DNA from: a virus
Strand: one strand, 5' to 3'
DNA length: 48,979 nucleotides
IMG/VR virus record: IMGVR_UViG_3300002228_000021
Span: 1-48,979 of that record
In this document: positions 11,923-19,512 of the stretch, one piece after another
Position numbering within the stretch: the stretch's first letter is position 1
Layout of the letters: each line of letters starts with the position of its first letter
The notes under the pieces: generated by a model
What the model saw: the letters and a program-made list of their open reading frames with translations, nothing else
Database searches by the model: none
What the model was told of the DNA's origin: nothing
Translations under genes and position numbers: made by a program

Positions 11923-13241
11923 GGACACAACCGCAAGAAATCATTGCGCTGCTAGAGGGCACAGACTCCAAGCTGGAAAAGCAAGCCATCCTTGAAGCTG
12001 CAATCGACGATGGGCTGGAAGAGTTTTTCGATGGCTTAAGGATGGCTCTGAATCCACTCCATACTTTTGGTGTCAAACAGGTACCAATCAAGAAGGGTGA
12101 CGGGCAAGGACTTCCGTGGACAGCATTCGTTGAGCTACAGGGCAAGCTGGCGACACGAGAGCTCACCGGACATGCCGCACGAGATGCGATCCAGCTTGCG
12201 ATGGATGTCGCAACCGAAGAACAATGGAACGGTTGGTACCGTCGCATCCTGATCAAGGACATGCGGGCCGGCTTTTCCGAGAGCACCGTCAACAAGGTGG
12301 TCAAGAAGAAAGACAAGGCACACTGGGGCATTCCTCTCTTTGAGTGCCAGCTCGCACATCCCAGCGAGAAGTACGAGAAGAAATTGGTCGGCAAGAAGCT
12401 GATCGAAGTCAAGCTCGATGGTGTGCGTGTGGTGACCATCGTCCGCACAGACGGCCGGGTTGAGATGTTCAGCCGGAATGGTCGTAGGTTTGAGAATTTC
12501 GGACACATCGAGGATCAGATCAGTAAAGTCGTCACGGAGGTTCCTCCTCCGTACGACATGGTACTTGATGGTGAGATCATGAGCGACAGCTTCCAGGATC
12601 TCATGACGCAGGTCCATCGCCGTTCTAACGTCAAGGCAGATGACTCCATCCTGTATCTGTTCGACTGTCTTCCGTATCACGACTGGAAGAACGGCGGCTG
12701 CAAGACCACGCAGCTAGTACGTTCGCAAATGACACAAGCCTGGGTCAACACTCACAAGACAAGCCTGCCCAACGTTGATACGCTTGCTTACGAGATGGTT
12801 GACCTTGATACTGATGCCGGCCAAGCACGCTTCAAGGAGATCAACAAGACGGCGATCGAAGGCGGCTACGAAGGCATCATGATCAAGGATACCCAGGCGC
12901 AGTACAAGAACAAGCGCTCAGACGCATGGCTCAAGCTCAAGCCCTTTATCGAGGTTACGCTTGAGGTCAAAGGAACCGAGGAAGGAACGGGCAAAAACGA
13001 AGGCAAGCTCGGAGCCCTGATCTGTGCAGGCACAGACGAAGGCAAACACATCTTCGTGAACTGCGGCGGAGGTTTTTCCGACGAACAACGCGAAGGCTTC
13101 TGGGAAAAGCGTGAATCTCTGATCGGGATGCTGGCTGAGGTCCGTGCCGACGCCATCACGCAAAACCAGGACGGGACGTATAGCTTGCGATTCCCGCGGT
13201 TCAAAGGCTTCCGCGGGTTCGTGCCCGGCGAGAAGATATGA
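11919..13241 (+). CDS. ATP-dependent DNA ligase, T4 gp30 type
   Basis: 440 aa. Nucleotidyltransferase motif I is EVKLDGVR with the AMP-accepting lysine at residue 165. Further motifs are FSRNGRRF (motif Ia/III region), MVLDGEIM (motif III), EGIMIKD (motif IV) and WLKLKP (motif V), followed by an OB-fold C-terminal domain. The protein seals nicks with ATP by way of a ligase-adenylate. Its length and the helical N-terminal domain of about 135 residues match the T4-type ligase that joins Okazaki fragments and serves repair. It overlaps both neighbours by 4 nt. Confidence 0.95.
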   Translation: MRTQPQEIIALLEGTDSKLEKQAILEAAIDDGLEEFFDGLRMALNPLHTFGVKQVPIKKGDGQGLPWTAFVELQGKLATRELTGHAARDAIQLAMDVATEEQWNGWYRRILIKDMRAGFSESTVNKVVKKKDKAHWGIPLFECQLAHPSEKYEKKLVGKKLIEVKLDGVRVVTIVRTDGRVEMFSRNGRRFENFGHIEDQISKVVTEVPPPYDMVLDGEIMSDSFQDLMTQVHRRSNVKADDSILYLFDCLPYHDWKNGGCKTTQLVRSQMTQAWVNTHKTSLPNVDTLAYEMVDLDTDAGQARFKEINKTAIEGGYEGIMIKDTQAQYKNKRSDAWLKLKPFIEVTLEVKGTEEGTGKNEGKLGALICAGTDEGKHIFVNCGGGFSDEQREGFWEKRESLIGMLAEVRADAITQNQDGTYSLRFPRFKGFRGFVPGEKI

Positions 13242-13666
13242 CCGTTCATGATGAACAAGCAAAAGGCCAAAAGATACTAGAAGACCTATACCGCGCAAAG
13301 GTCTCCGAAGGTAGGACACGTTATTCTCTACCTCGGAAAATCGACATCGATTACGTCGCGGGAGAAAAACACAAGATTGATCTGCACCCCATAAAGGTTT
13401 ACCATGGGGTGCAGCTTGATCTTCCTCCCTGGGACTATGCAAAGCTGACGTCACAGATTTCTTATTTGCACAGTGATATGTGGGGTCGTGATCCGATGAA
13501 TCCTTCGTCGGTCGCAGAGCAGCATTATTCCAAAGTCTACCAGAGAGAGTTTGAAGAAGAAGAGCTCCGTCGTAAATACCCAATGTTGCAGCAATTTTGG
13601 GATCGATACCAATCTCTCAAGATACTGCTCCAAACCGGCGAAGCAAAAGGAAATGAGGATGGCTAG
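13238..13666 (+). CDS. hypothetical protein downstream of ligase
   Basis: 142 aa with a basic first third (KGQKILEDLYRAKVSEGRTRYSLPRK) and a helical, acidic region EFEEEELRRKYPMLQQFWDRYQ. The segment YAKLTSQISYLHSDMWGRD may form a compact core. I do not recognise it. It is coupled to the ligase by an ATGA overlap and its stop overlaps the start of the next gene, so it should be co-expressed with them. Confidence 0.7.
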   Translation: MTVHDEQAKGQKILEDLYRAKVSEGRTRYSLPRKIDIDYVAGEKHKIDLHPIKVYHGVQLDLPPWDYAKLTSQISYLHSDMWGRDPMNPSSVAEQHYSKVYQREFEEEELRRKYPMLQQFWDRYQSLKILLQTGEAKGNEDG

Positions 13667-14975
13667 ATCAGCTATAAAAACACCAAAGAGGAAGAAGCCT
13701 AGGGCAGCACCAACGATACGACGCGGTAGGAAACTACCTGATTACGACTGGACCGGCTGGGAGACATGGAGTGGTGCGAAGTATCATCATCAGCGACGTG
13801 TTGCTTTTGACTTCTATTACCAGAATTACAAGGCAGCTGATCTAACTAAGTTCGTCTTTGAATGGATGAAGTCTGATGGCGGATACAAGAAGCCAGAGAT
13901 CGACGCCATCAAAGCCATTCCTACTTGGAAGGTAAACGTAAACACCTGCATCCTTGCCAAGTGTTTGCTGTCTGGAATGCCAGACGTCAACGAAGCATGG
14001 AACGAATACTGGATCGCATTGCCAGGCACGAGTGACGAGGCGCCACGGCCTGTTTCAGAAACGCTAAAAGCAAGGATAGACGAGCTGCTCGAAGAGGGCA
14101 AAGAGCTGCTCAAGGAAAAGAAGAAAGAAGCAAGGAAAAAAGAAAAGGCAGAAGCACTGCCTAAGCCTACCATCCAGGATCGAATCAAGGAACAGGCAGT
14201 CGTCGCATACGAAGAGATCGACGACTGGCTTGAGAGCTTCGTCCAAGACCCAAAGTCCTTCAAACCAGACGGGTTTGATTTTGCTGCACACTTCTGCAAG
14301 GTAAAAGTGACCCAGGCACACGCAAGGAAGATGAAAGCATTCTTCCAAGGTGAGCTCGAAGAGTTCCGTGTCATCTCACAAATGCCTACTCCAGCAAAGA
14401 TGAAAGGCATCAAGGATGCCAAGGAGAAAGACGAGTGGGATCAGATCAAGGAAGGCTACGCACATCTCAAGCGTGCCGAAGTGAAGAACTTCCTCACTGC
14501 ACTTGAATCCCTTGATGGCGCGCTTGACATGATCATCGAGGAAAGCAAAGCCAATCGCAAGAGCCCGACCCGCAAGCCAAAGAGTGCTGACAAGGTGGTC
14601 GCCAAGATGAAATACAAGGTCAAGGACGACAAGTACCAATTGGTCGGTGTCAATCCTACGCAGATCATCGGCGCCTCAGAGCTTTGGGTATTCAACACCA
14701 AGACGCGCAAGCTCGGAAAATACATCGCAGCCAATCCCGATCCTACCGGACAGGCAAGAGAAGGCAGTGGGTTGAGCATCAAGGGTACCACGGTCCAAGG
14801 ATATGTGGAAGATACCAGCGTCCAAAAGACCCTACGTAAACCCGAAGAACAGCTCAAAGAATTCAAGGCTGCTGGCAAGGTGAAATTGCGCAAATTCATG
14901 GACGAGATACCTACCGTTGACACCAAACTAAATGGTAGGATCAACGCCGAGACCATCCTGCTGAAGGTTGCTTAA
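13659..14975 (+). CDS. large conserved-type phage protein, lysine-rich, unknown
   Basis: 438 aa. ATG 13659 is preferred to 13653 because AAAAGG sits about 8 nt upstream; the longer frame from 13551 overlaps the previous gene needlessly. The N-terminus is strongly basic (RSAIKTPKRKKPRAAP). A long charged coiled coil (about 137-165, KARIDELLEEGKELLKEKKKEA) follows, then helical domains and a final beta-rich part (YQLVGVNPTQIIGASELWVFN). A DNA- or RNA-associated virion or transcription-related role is possible from charge alone, but I do not recognise the family. It ends the ligase transcript; the late promoter of the next gene begins 10 nt later. Confidence 0.7.
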   Translation: MARSAIKTPKRKKPRAAPTIRRGRKLPDYDWTGWETWSGAKYHHQRRVAFDFYYQNYKAADLTKFVFEWMKSDGGYKKPEIDAIKAIPTWKVNVNTCILAKCLLSGMPDVNEAWNEYWIALPGTSDEAPRPVSETLKARIDELLEEGKELLKEKKKEARKKEKAEALPKPTIQDRIKEQAVVAYEEIDDWLESFVQDPKSFKPDGFDFAAHFCKVKVTQAHARKMKAFFQGELEEFRVISQMPTPAKMKGIKDAKEKDEWDQIKEGYAHLKRAEVKNFLTALESLDGALDMIIEESKANRKSPTRKPKSADKVVAKMKYKVKDDKYQLVGVNPTQIIGASELWVFNTKTRKLGKYIAANPDPTGQAREGSGLSIKGTTVQGYVEDTSVQKTLRKPEEQLKEFKAAGKVKLRKFMDEIPTVDTKLNGRINAETILLKVA

Positions 14976-14984
14976 ATGCTCGTA

Positions 14985-14992
14985 GATAAATA
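14985..14992 (+). promoter_or_regulatory. late-type box GATAAATA, leaderless arrangement
   Basis: The box is followed by TGAGC and ATG 14998, so the predicted start coincides with the A of the ATG, as at 9935 and 48075. Confidence 0.6.
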
Positions 14993-14997
14993 TGAGC

Positions 14998-15609
14998 ATG
15001 GACGACGATAGCAACAAAGTAAAATCAGCTCTTGCCCAGCTCGGCACGGTGATCGAAGATCTCTCTAAGAGAGAGGTTCCTTCGGCCGGTGCGATCGCGA
15101 AACGAGTGTTGGAGCATCTCTGGGACTCAGAAACCAGACGCCTTGGTATCGGAACCAAGGCACCAAATGCCATCTTGAGCATTGCAAGCCTTGAAGCAGA
15201 ATTCATCGTCGATGTGGATCAAGAAGCAGTACATGTAGGAACGTGGACTACAGACGACCTGCACATTATCACCGACGATACAGCGCGTATAAGCGTCACA
15301 CGCGCGGGGAAGATAACGCTAGGCACACGTAGCAAGCCTACAGAAACCACCGTGTACGGCGCGTTAAACGTGAATGTAAACAACCCTACCGGTGACGTTG
15401 ATATCGAGACTGCCGGCCCCATCAGGATCGCAGGACGGAAATTCTCAGTCGGATCCGATGCTCCAAAGGCAGGTTCATATCGCCAAGGAGACATAGTGTG
15501 GAATGACATAAGCCCACTCGATGGGCTGGATGGATCTGTGTACAAACTGGTACTCCCAGTATTTGGAAAACGTTCGGTCAGATCGGATCATGATAAAAGC
15601 ACTGTTTGA
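14998..15609 (+). CDS. fibre- or neck-like structural protein
   Basis: 203 aa. ATG 14998 is chosen, not 14992, because the latter is inside the late box. The N-terminal 60 residues are helical. The rest is a repetitive beta-strand region (ISVTRAGKITLGTRSKPTE; VDIETAGPIRIAGRKFSVG) ending in SYRQGDIVWNDISP, the style of T4-like tail-fibre or whisker proteins, in which triple-stranded beta structure trimerises. Expression from a late promoter agrees with a virion role. The 3' end overlaps the next gene by 20 nt. Confidence 0.65.
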   Translation: MDDDSNKVKSALAQLGTVIEDLSKREVPSAGAIAKRVLEHLWDSETRRLGIGTKAPNAILSIASLEAEFIVDVDQEAVHVGTWTTDDLHIITDDTARISVTRAGKITLGTRSKPTETTVYGALNVNVNNPTGDVDIETAGPIRIAGRKFSVGSDAPKAGSYRQGDIVWNDISPLDGLDGSVYKLVLPVFGKRSVRSDHDKSTV

Positions 15610-15985
15610 TATATTGAATGATAGCACCACTAGGAGATTCACGCTCTGGCAATGGATTGGACATCTGTGTCCATTGACGGCATTGTTCATTGCTGTCATC
15701 ATACACTTCATGGGTCCAAAAGAATGGCACGATTGGACCATGATCGGAATCGCCACCGGTTTTGCATTCACCACTTTCATATTTTGGTGGTGGGTAGTTT
15801 ATTCCGTCGTTTATACCTACCAGCAATACAAAGAGATAACGGTAGAACTAAGGAAGGTTACCGAATTGCTTGCTGATACACAAGCGATCGTCTTGACACA
15901 GGCAGAAGACATTGACGCCATACACCGTTTTGGGGAACGGACAGAGCAGGCTGCTAACGAATCTCCATTCCATAAAAAATCCTAA
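15590..15985 (+). CDS. two-TM membrane protein, holin-like topology
   Basis: 131 aa when started at ATG 15590; the longer frame from 15521 would overlap the fibre gene by 89 nt. Two hydrophobic segments (about 24-40 and 50-72, the second Trp/Phe/Tyr-rich: FTTFIFWWWVVYSVVY) are joined by a short charged loop, followed by a cytoplasmic coiled coil (ITVELRKVTELLADTQ). A class II holin or a membrane anchor are both possible. It is not next to the endolysin, which lies near 41-42 kb, so I do not assign lysis. The following gene overlaps by 74 nt. Confidence 0.6.
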   Translation: MIKALFDILNDSTTRRFTLWQWIGHLCPLTALFIAVIIHFMGPKEWHDWTMIGIATGFAFTTFIFWWWVVYSVVYTYQQYKEITVELRKVTELLADTQAIVLTQAEDIDAIHRFGERTEQAANESPFHKKS

Positions 15986-16484
15986 GATCGGCTGCAATGC
16001 TATCGTACGAGATCATCCCGTAGATCATCTCGTATGCGTGGATCGCAAGATGGTCCGTGAAGCCGTGGCATTAGGCCATCCTCGAATATACACGAGACCT
16101 AACTGGTCAGCAGCGTTTACAGGTGTCAACACTGTACCTCAGCTTCCATACAATGGCACGGAACGATATGATGACCCGTTCCATTGGGGAAGCGGCCCTT
16201 ATGCAGTTTTACTTGCCTGTACTTTAACCGATGACATACATTTACTTGGGTTTGACTTGATCGGCGATTCAGGCAAGATCAACAATGTTTACAAGGGAAC
16301 ACAGAACTATAACGACGCAAGTCATCGTGCAGTAGATCCACGTTACTGGATAGCACAGATTGGACGTCTACTTGATCTATACCCCGACAAGACTTTCACT
16401 ATACATCAACCAGAAGGTTGGGTACTTCCCGAAGCATGGAATCGTCCAAACGTTTCACTTGACTTTCGGTCTTACTTCGTGTAG
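15912..16484 (+). CDS. Maf/Cst-like (DUF115-type) putative sugar transferase
   Basis: 190 aa read from TTG 15912, chosen because the family-like N-terminus (MTPYTVLGNGQSR) begins there; no ATG is available. Rossmann-type features are VLGNGQS (nucleotide-binding loop), VDHLVCVDRKMV, and SGPYAVLLACTL followed by IHLLGFDL. The last pair closely resembles the SG...A...G...I.L.G.D element of Maf flagellin glycosyltransferases and CMP-sialic-acid transferases (GT42). The protein might attach or recognise an acidic sugar on the host surface or virion. A DHxxD-like metal site is not obvious. It overlaps the previous gene by 74 nt, and its end carries the next promoter. Confidence 0.55.
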   Translation: MTPYTVLGNGQSRLLTNLHSIKNPKIGCNAIVRDHPVDHLVCVDRKMVREAVALGHPRIYTRPNWSAAFTGVNTVPQLPYNGTERYDDPFHWGSGPYAVLLACTLTDDIHLLGFDLIGDSGKINNVYKGTQNYNDASHRAVDPRYWIAQIGRLLDLYPDKTFTIHQPEGWVLPEAWNRPNVSLDFRSYFV

Positions 16485-16487
16485 TAT
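16459..16487 (+). promoter_or_regulatory. sigma70-like promoter at the end of the Maf-like gene
   Basis: TTGACT 16459-16464, 17 bp, TAGTAT 16482-16487. The predicted start is about 16494, only about 3 nt before ATG 16497, so again an almost leaderless mRNA. Confidence 0.55.
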
Positions 16488-16496
16488 AAGTAGACT

Positions 16497-16763
16497 ATGA
16501 AGAAGCTGATCCATATTAACAGAAACATCATTCAGTACAACGCGAAGCATGGAACCAATCTTCCTGTTTGTAGGATACAAGACGGCAGCATGACGAGATA
16601 CGGTATGGCTGTTGACATCCTCGGACCAAGCAGGATGGTGTACGATCCCGAAAATCCATTGAAATGCGGAGCCAAGCTATGGATCGAGACAGACGCCGAT
16701 ATTGAAATCGACGGCGAATGCACATACCAAGAAATACAAGGTATGAAGGCTGAATTGGCATAA
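16497..16763 (+). CDS. hypothetical protein, PTPS-gene neighbour
   Basis: 88 aa, a compact beta-rich protein (CRIQDGSMTRYGMAVDILGPSRMVY; AKLWIETDADIEIDG). No recognised family. The first gene of a transcript that continues with the QueD-like enzyme; the stop is followed at once by the AGGGG ribosome site of that gene. Confidence 0.65.
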   Translation: MKKLIHINRNIIQYNAKHGTNLPVCRIQDGSMTRYGMAVDILGPSRMVYDPENPLKCGAKLWIETDADIEIDGECTYQEIQGMKAELA

Positions 16764-16773
16764 GGGGATAAAA

Positions 16774-17235
16774 TTGAAATACCGTTCAACCAAGACATAT
16801 GAATCACTAGGACCAGTCGCATACAGGCAGTGGCGCGCAGACTCACACTGCAACCTAATCCACGGATACGCTCTGAGCTTCCATTTTGAGTTTGAGAGTG
16901 ATACGCTTGATGTTCGTAATTGGTGTATGGACTTCGGCGGATTGCGTCCGCTGAAGGAAAAGCTAGAAGAATGGTTTGACCACACTTTGCTGGTAGCAGA
17001 AGATGATCCACATTTTGATGAACTCATGAAACTACAAGAGCTAGGACTAGCTAAATGCACGGTCGTCGAGAAGACCGGCTGCGAAGGGCTTGCGACTTTC
17101 CTATACGAGTATGTGAACACGATCTTCCTTCCATCATATGGTGAACACGATCGCGTTTGGTGTACCAAGGTAGAGGTACGCGAGACAGAGAAGAACATGG
17201 CTATGGTGGTAGGTGAACGCGGCGATGTCACATGA
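16774..17235 (+). CDS. queD: 6-carboxytetrahydropterin synthase-like protein (QueD/PTPS family)
   Basis: 153 aa from TTG 16774 (AAGGGG 6 nt upstream; no ATG available). PTPS-fold features: SHCNLIHGYALSF with His25, Cys26 and His30, the FDHTLLV motif (D69-H70), and EKTGCEGLA with the conserved glutamate. The enzyme class converts dihydroneopterin triphosphate to 6-carboxytetrahydropterin, the second step toward preQ0/queuosine. Anomaly: the usual HGH zinc pair is HGY here, and the first histidine sits right beside the cysteine, as in a phage-specific branch of the family. No queC, queE or folE is in the window, so the product may feed DNA modification genes elsewhere or the activity may have changed. 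Confidence 0.75.
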   Translation: MKYRSTKTYESLGPVAYRQWRADSHCNLIHGYALSFHFEFESDTLDVRNWCMDFGGLRPLKEKLEEWFDHTLLVAEDDPHFDELMKLQELGLAKCTVVEKTGCEGLATFLYEYVNTIFLPSYGEHDRVWCTKVEVRETEKNMAMVVGERGDVT

Positions 17236-17386
17236 GATGACATTTGATATCGAGAAGATAACCGTGCAAGCGAGAACCCGTGTGTTGAAAGCAGAATGGA
17301 CCATAGAGCGTACCGACTTTAACAAGATCTTTCAAGAAGTCCGTTGGGGAAAGATGAAGAAGGCGTTCCTTCCGGATAAGGAATGA
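17225..17386 (+). CDS. small hypothetical protein (53 aa)
   Basis: Begins ATG at 17225 inside the 3' end of the QueD-like gene and stops at TGA 17384-17386. Sequence begins MSHEMTFDIEKITVQARTR and continues LKAEWTIERTDF, which is reminiscent of short N-terminal modules seen in T4-like virion and capsid-associated proteins, but too short to assign. The AT-poor, regular codon use and tight packing between genes support coding. Confidence 0.55.
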   Translation: MSHEMTFDIEKITVQARTRVLKAEWTIERTDFNKIFQEVRWGKMKKAFLPDKE

Positions 17387-17389
17387 CTA

Positions 17390-18277
17390 TTGACAAAAAC
17401 CTACGTACCTGGAGAGACCAAGGAGCAACGGAGATCGAGGAAAGAACAGGAGAGTACGTCAAGATCGCTTACAAAGGAAAAAGCGATCTTGACGCCGTTA
17501 CCTACTACGCCCCATACATCCCAAGCATCTGGGACATTGCCACAAAAACAGAACAAGAACGAAGATGGCGAGAAGCGGTTCGTAGTTTGCCTCAAGCACG
17601 GAAACAAGTACGGTCCGGAGTACGTGAACACCCTTCATCGGATGGTCAAGAGGAATCTAACTCTTGAACACGAGTTCGTGTGTTTTACCGAAGATCGTAG
17701 GGGCATCGATCCCGAAGTAAGGATCATGCCCCTACCACAACTACCAGTCACAGGCTGGTGGTATAAACCGATGTTCTTCAACCCTAAGCTAGGGCTGAAT
17801 GGAACCATACTCTACCTTGATCTTGATCTGATCATCTTCCGTAACATCGATAACTTGTTTGAATATGAACCAGGGAAGTTCTGCATCATACGCGATTTCA
17901 ACAGGATACATGTCCGGAACTACCAGAAGATGAACTCTAGCATCTTCCGTTTACAAACAGGACAACATCGGCACGTATATGATAACTTCGTAGAAGATCC
18001 AAAGCACAGCAGCCGGAGATATCACGGAGACCAAGACTGGATCCATGCACAAATACGGCACAAAGATGGATGGGCATTCTGGCCTGAAGAATGGATCCAG
18101 AGCTATAAATGGGAAATGCGGGGAAAACCACGAATGACTCGAGATAGCCGAGGGAAGAGGAATTTCGAGAGACCAGGACAACCACGCGTCCTGCCGAGCA
18201 CATCTGTCGCCGTCTTCCATGGGGATCCAAATCCGCATAATTGCGTAGATCCATGGTGCAAAGAGCACTGGCGATAA
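17390..18277 (+). CDS. putative glycosyltransferase (GT8-like fold)
   Basis: 295 aa from TTG 17390, which has AAGGA at a good 7-nt spacing; ATG 17383 in another frame has its ribosome site at zero distance. The first roughly 65 residues form a charged, Thr-rich linker. From KRFVVCLKHGNKYGPEYVN on, it looks like a GT-A transferase: FVCFTEDRRGI, WWYKPMFF, then LYLDLDLIIF with the DxD metal/UDP-sugar motif, and a late HGDQDWI and VAVFHGDPNPH histidine motif. It likely transfers a sugar to a virion, DNA or cell-surface acceptor. It works in the same block as the Maf-like gene. Confidence 0.7.
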   Translation: MTKTYVPGETKEQRRSRKEQESTSRSLTKEKAILTPLPTTPHTSQASGTLPQKQNKNEDGEKRFVVCLKHGNKYGPEYVNTLHRMVKRNLTLEHEFVCFTEDRRGIDPEVRIMPLPQLPVTGWWYKPMFFNPKLGLNGTILYLDLDLIIFRNIDNLFEYEPGKFCIIRDFNRIHVRNYQKMNSSIFRLQTGQHRHVYDNFVEDPKHSSRRYHGDQDWIHAQIRHKDGWAFWPEEWIQSYKWEMRGKPRMTRDSRGKRNFERPGQPRVLPSTSVAVFHGDPNPHNCVDPWCKEHWR

Positions 18278-18280
18278 ATA
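18273..18280 (+). promoter_or_regulatory. late-type box GATAAATA
   Basis: The box overlaps the glycosyltransferase stop codon. ATG 18297 follows with its own GAGGTGA ribosome site, so this late message has a normal short leader. Confidence 0.6.
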
Positions 18281-18296
18281 CCAATGAGGTGAAAAC

Positions 18297-18590
18297 ATGT
18301 CCATGATAAATCGCATGTATGGCAAATCGGCTGTACCAACTACTACCAATGACAAGAACCCTAATCGGGTAGCAGGCGGCCTTAGAGGTCAAGGCGCAGA
18401 TCACTATGTCATGCTAGGAGAGGATGGCATGGAGAAGTCAGTTCCTACCCATCGTTACGTCCAGAGCCTGGAAGAACAGATTCGCGTACAAAAAGCACAG
18501 CTCGAGGGGCTACAGAAACGTCTTAACAGGATCAATAAGACCCTGGAGGAACACGCCAAAGCAATGCTTAACATGAACAGGTATCAATGA
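18297..18590 (+). CDS. small coiled-coil protein
   Basis: 97 aa. Unstructured, Gly/Asn-rich N-terminal half and a long heptad-rich helix from about residue 50 (RYVQSLEEQIRVQKAQLEGL and on), likely dimeric or trimeric. Known from similar phages as a short conserved hypothetical; no function. Behind a late promoter, hence probably a virion component or assembly factor. Confidence 0.7.
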   Translation: MSMINRMYGKSAVPTTTNDKNPNRVAGGLRGQGADHYVMLGEDGMEKSVPTHRYVQSLEEQIRVQKAQLEGLQKRLNRINKTLEEHAKAMLNMNRYQ

Positions 18591-18611
18591 CCTCTAAATT
18601 AGGAGAATGAA

Positions 18612-18806
18612 ATGGAATTTCTAAATGGACTATGGGCCTGGATCGTAGCACGCCTCGGCGAGCCAACAACATGGGACGGTTTCGTCCTAGTAGGTGTCGC
18701 GCTCGTCATCCTACTGTTCAAGCCGCTGCTCAACATCGTTGCATGGGCAGCACTCGCATACGGTGCATACCGTATCTTCAAGAAAGAAGTTGAACCTCGA
18801 CTATAA
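18612..18806 (+). CDS. small membrane protein (64 aa)
   Basis: One or two hydrophobic stretches (GFVLVGVALVILLFKPLL, then IVAWAALAYGAYRIF) and a basic C-terminus FKKEVEPRL. TTAGGAGAATGAA places AGGAG 7-8 nt before the ATG. A small inner-membrane protein, co-transcribed with the coiled-coil gene. Its last bases overlap the convergent zinc-ribbon gene by 6 nt. Confidence 0.65.
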   Translation: MEFLNGLWAWIVARLGEPTTWDGFVLVGVALVILLFKPLLNIVAWAALAYGAYRIFKKEVEPRL

Positions 18807-19088
18807 CTTTCCGATAGGGATGTTGGATGAAGCACGCAAGTCCCAGACCTTCTTCTTTTCAACTCCACGCTTTTGAGCGAATCTCTTCGCATCACAGTTG
18901 GAGCAGACATGGAAGTAATTGTTAGACAAGCGTTTTGGATCCATCTCACGGCGCTCGCGCTCAAAGTCATCCCCACAAGAATCACAACGTAACATGACTA
19001 TGGTCATGTTACGATAATACTCATGCTCACGTCCGTTCTTACTCGTGCGGGCGTGAGTTCTTTTTTGTATTCGTTGGCCTAATATCAT
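18801..19088 (-). CDS. zinc-ribbon protein on the minus strand
   Basis: 95 aa from ATG 19088, or 68 aa from an internal ATG at 19007. Two CxxC pairs (LRCDSCGDDF and VCSNCDAKRF) spaced 22-24 residues apart form a zinc ribbon, with a basic tail. The long start is favoured because a late-like TGTAAATA box ends 4 nt before it, matching the leaderless layout seen elsewhere; the short start lacks a clear ribosome site. Probably nucleic-acid binding. One of only two minus-strand genes in the window. Confidence 0.6.
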   Translation of the reverse strand: MILGQRIQKRTHARTSKNGREHEYYRNMTIVMLRCDSCGDDFERERREMDPKRLSNNYFHVCSNCDAKRFAQKRGVEKKKVWDLRASSNIPIGKL

Positions 19089-19092
19089 ACTG

Positions 19093-19100
19093 TATTTACA
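19093..19100 (-). promoter_or_regulatory. minus-strand late-like box TGTAAATA
   Basis: On the minus strand TGTAAATA is followed by CAGT and ATG 19088. It differs from the plus-strand consensus at its second base, as does the box before phoH. Confidence 0.45.
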
Positions 19101-19120
19101 TTAGGCTTACAAACGATACA

Positions 19121-19128
19121 TATAAATA
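19121..19128 (+). promoter_or_regulatory. late-type box TATAAATA before the Fe-S carrier gene
   Basis: Perfect match to the T4 late -10. The predicted start (about 19134) falls inside the AGGAGG ribosome site (19130-19135) before ATG 19145, which leaves only part of it in the mRNA. It is back-to-back with the minus-strand box 21 bp away. Confidence 0.6.
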
Positions 19129-19144
19129 CAGGAGGAAGAATGAA

Positions 19145-19501
19145 ATGATCGTACAAATCACCGAAAAAGCAGCAAACAGGATCGCGACACTATGCGAAAA
19201 TGAAGGCAAGTATGCCGTATCGCTCAATATCAAGGGCGGTGGATGCGCTGGTTTTGAATATGAATGGGGCTTCATGGATGAAGCAGAAGTAGACGAGATG
19301 GACGACGTCAACGAAGCCGGCACAGGAAGACTGGTCGTCGGCAAGGAAAGCGTCATGTTCTTGTTTGGTTCAAAGGTCGACTTCAAGGACGACATGTTTG
19401 GATCAATGTTCACCGTTGAAAACCCAGGTGCAGCTAGTTCCTGCGGATGCGGAACCAGTTTTAGTTACGACTTTGATAGGATGGATGGTCCTTGGGACTA
19501 A
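19145..19501 (+). CDS. A-type iron-sulfur carrier (IscA/ErpA/HesB family)
   Basis: 118 aa, full length for the family. The three ligand cysteines are present: C34 in GGGCAGFEY, and C100 and C102 in SSCGCGTSF. The protein binds a [2Fe-2S] or [4Fe-4S] cluster, usually as a homodimer, and hands it to apoproteins. T4-like phages of aquatic bacteria often carry this gene; targets may be phage-encoded Fe-S proteins or tail-tip structures. Start ATG 19145 is used because ATG 19140 runs into a stop after two codons. Ten bases separate it from the giant fibre gene, so it is expressed late with structural genes. Confidence 0.9.
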   Translation: MIVQITEKAANRIATLCENEGKYAVSLNIKGGGCAGFEYEWGFMDEAEVDEMDDVNEAGTGRLVVGKESVMFLFGSKVDFKDDMFGSMFTVENPGAASSCGCGTSFSYDFDRMDGPWD

Positions 19502-19512
19502 CGGAGATATAA

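Noticed and set aside
17383-17667. 94-aa frame starting ATG 17383, overlapping the glycosyltransferase
   Set aside because: The overlapping TTG 17390 frame contains the glycosyltransferase and has correct ribosome-site spacing. The 94-aa frame has zero spacing and its end is clearly out-of-frame glycosyltransferase sequence. Its middle looks somewhat protein-like, so a short overlapping gene cannot be fully excluded.
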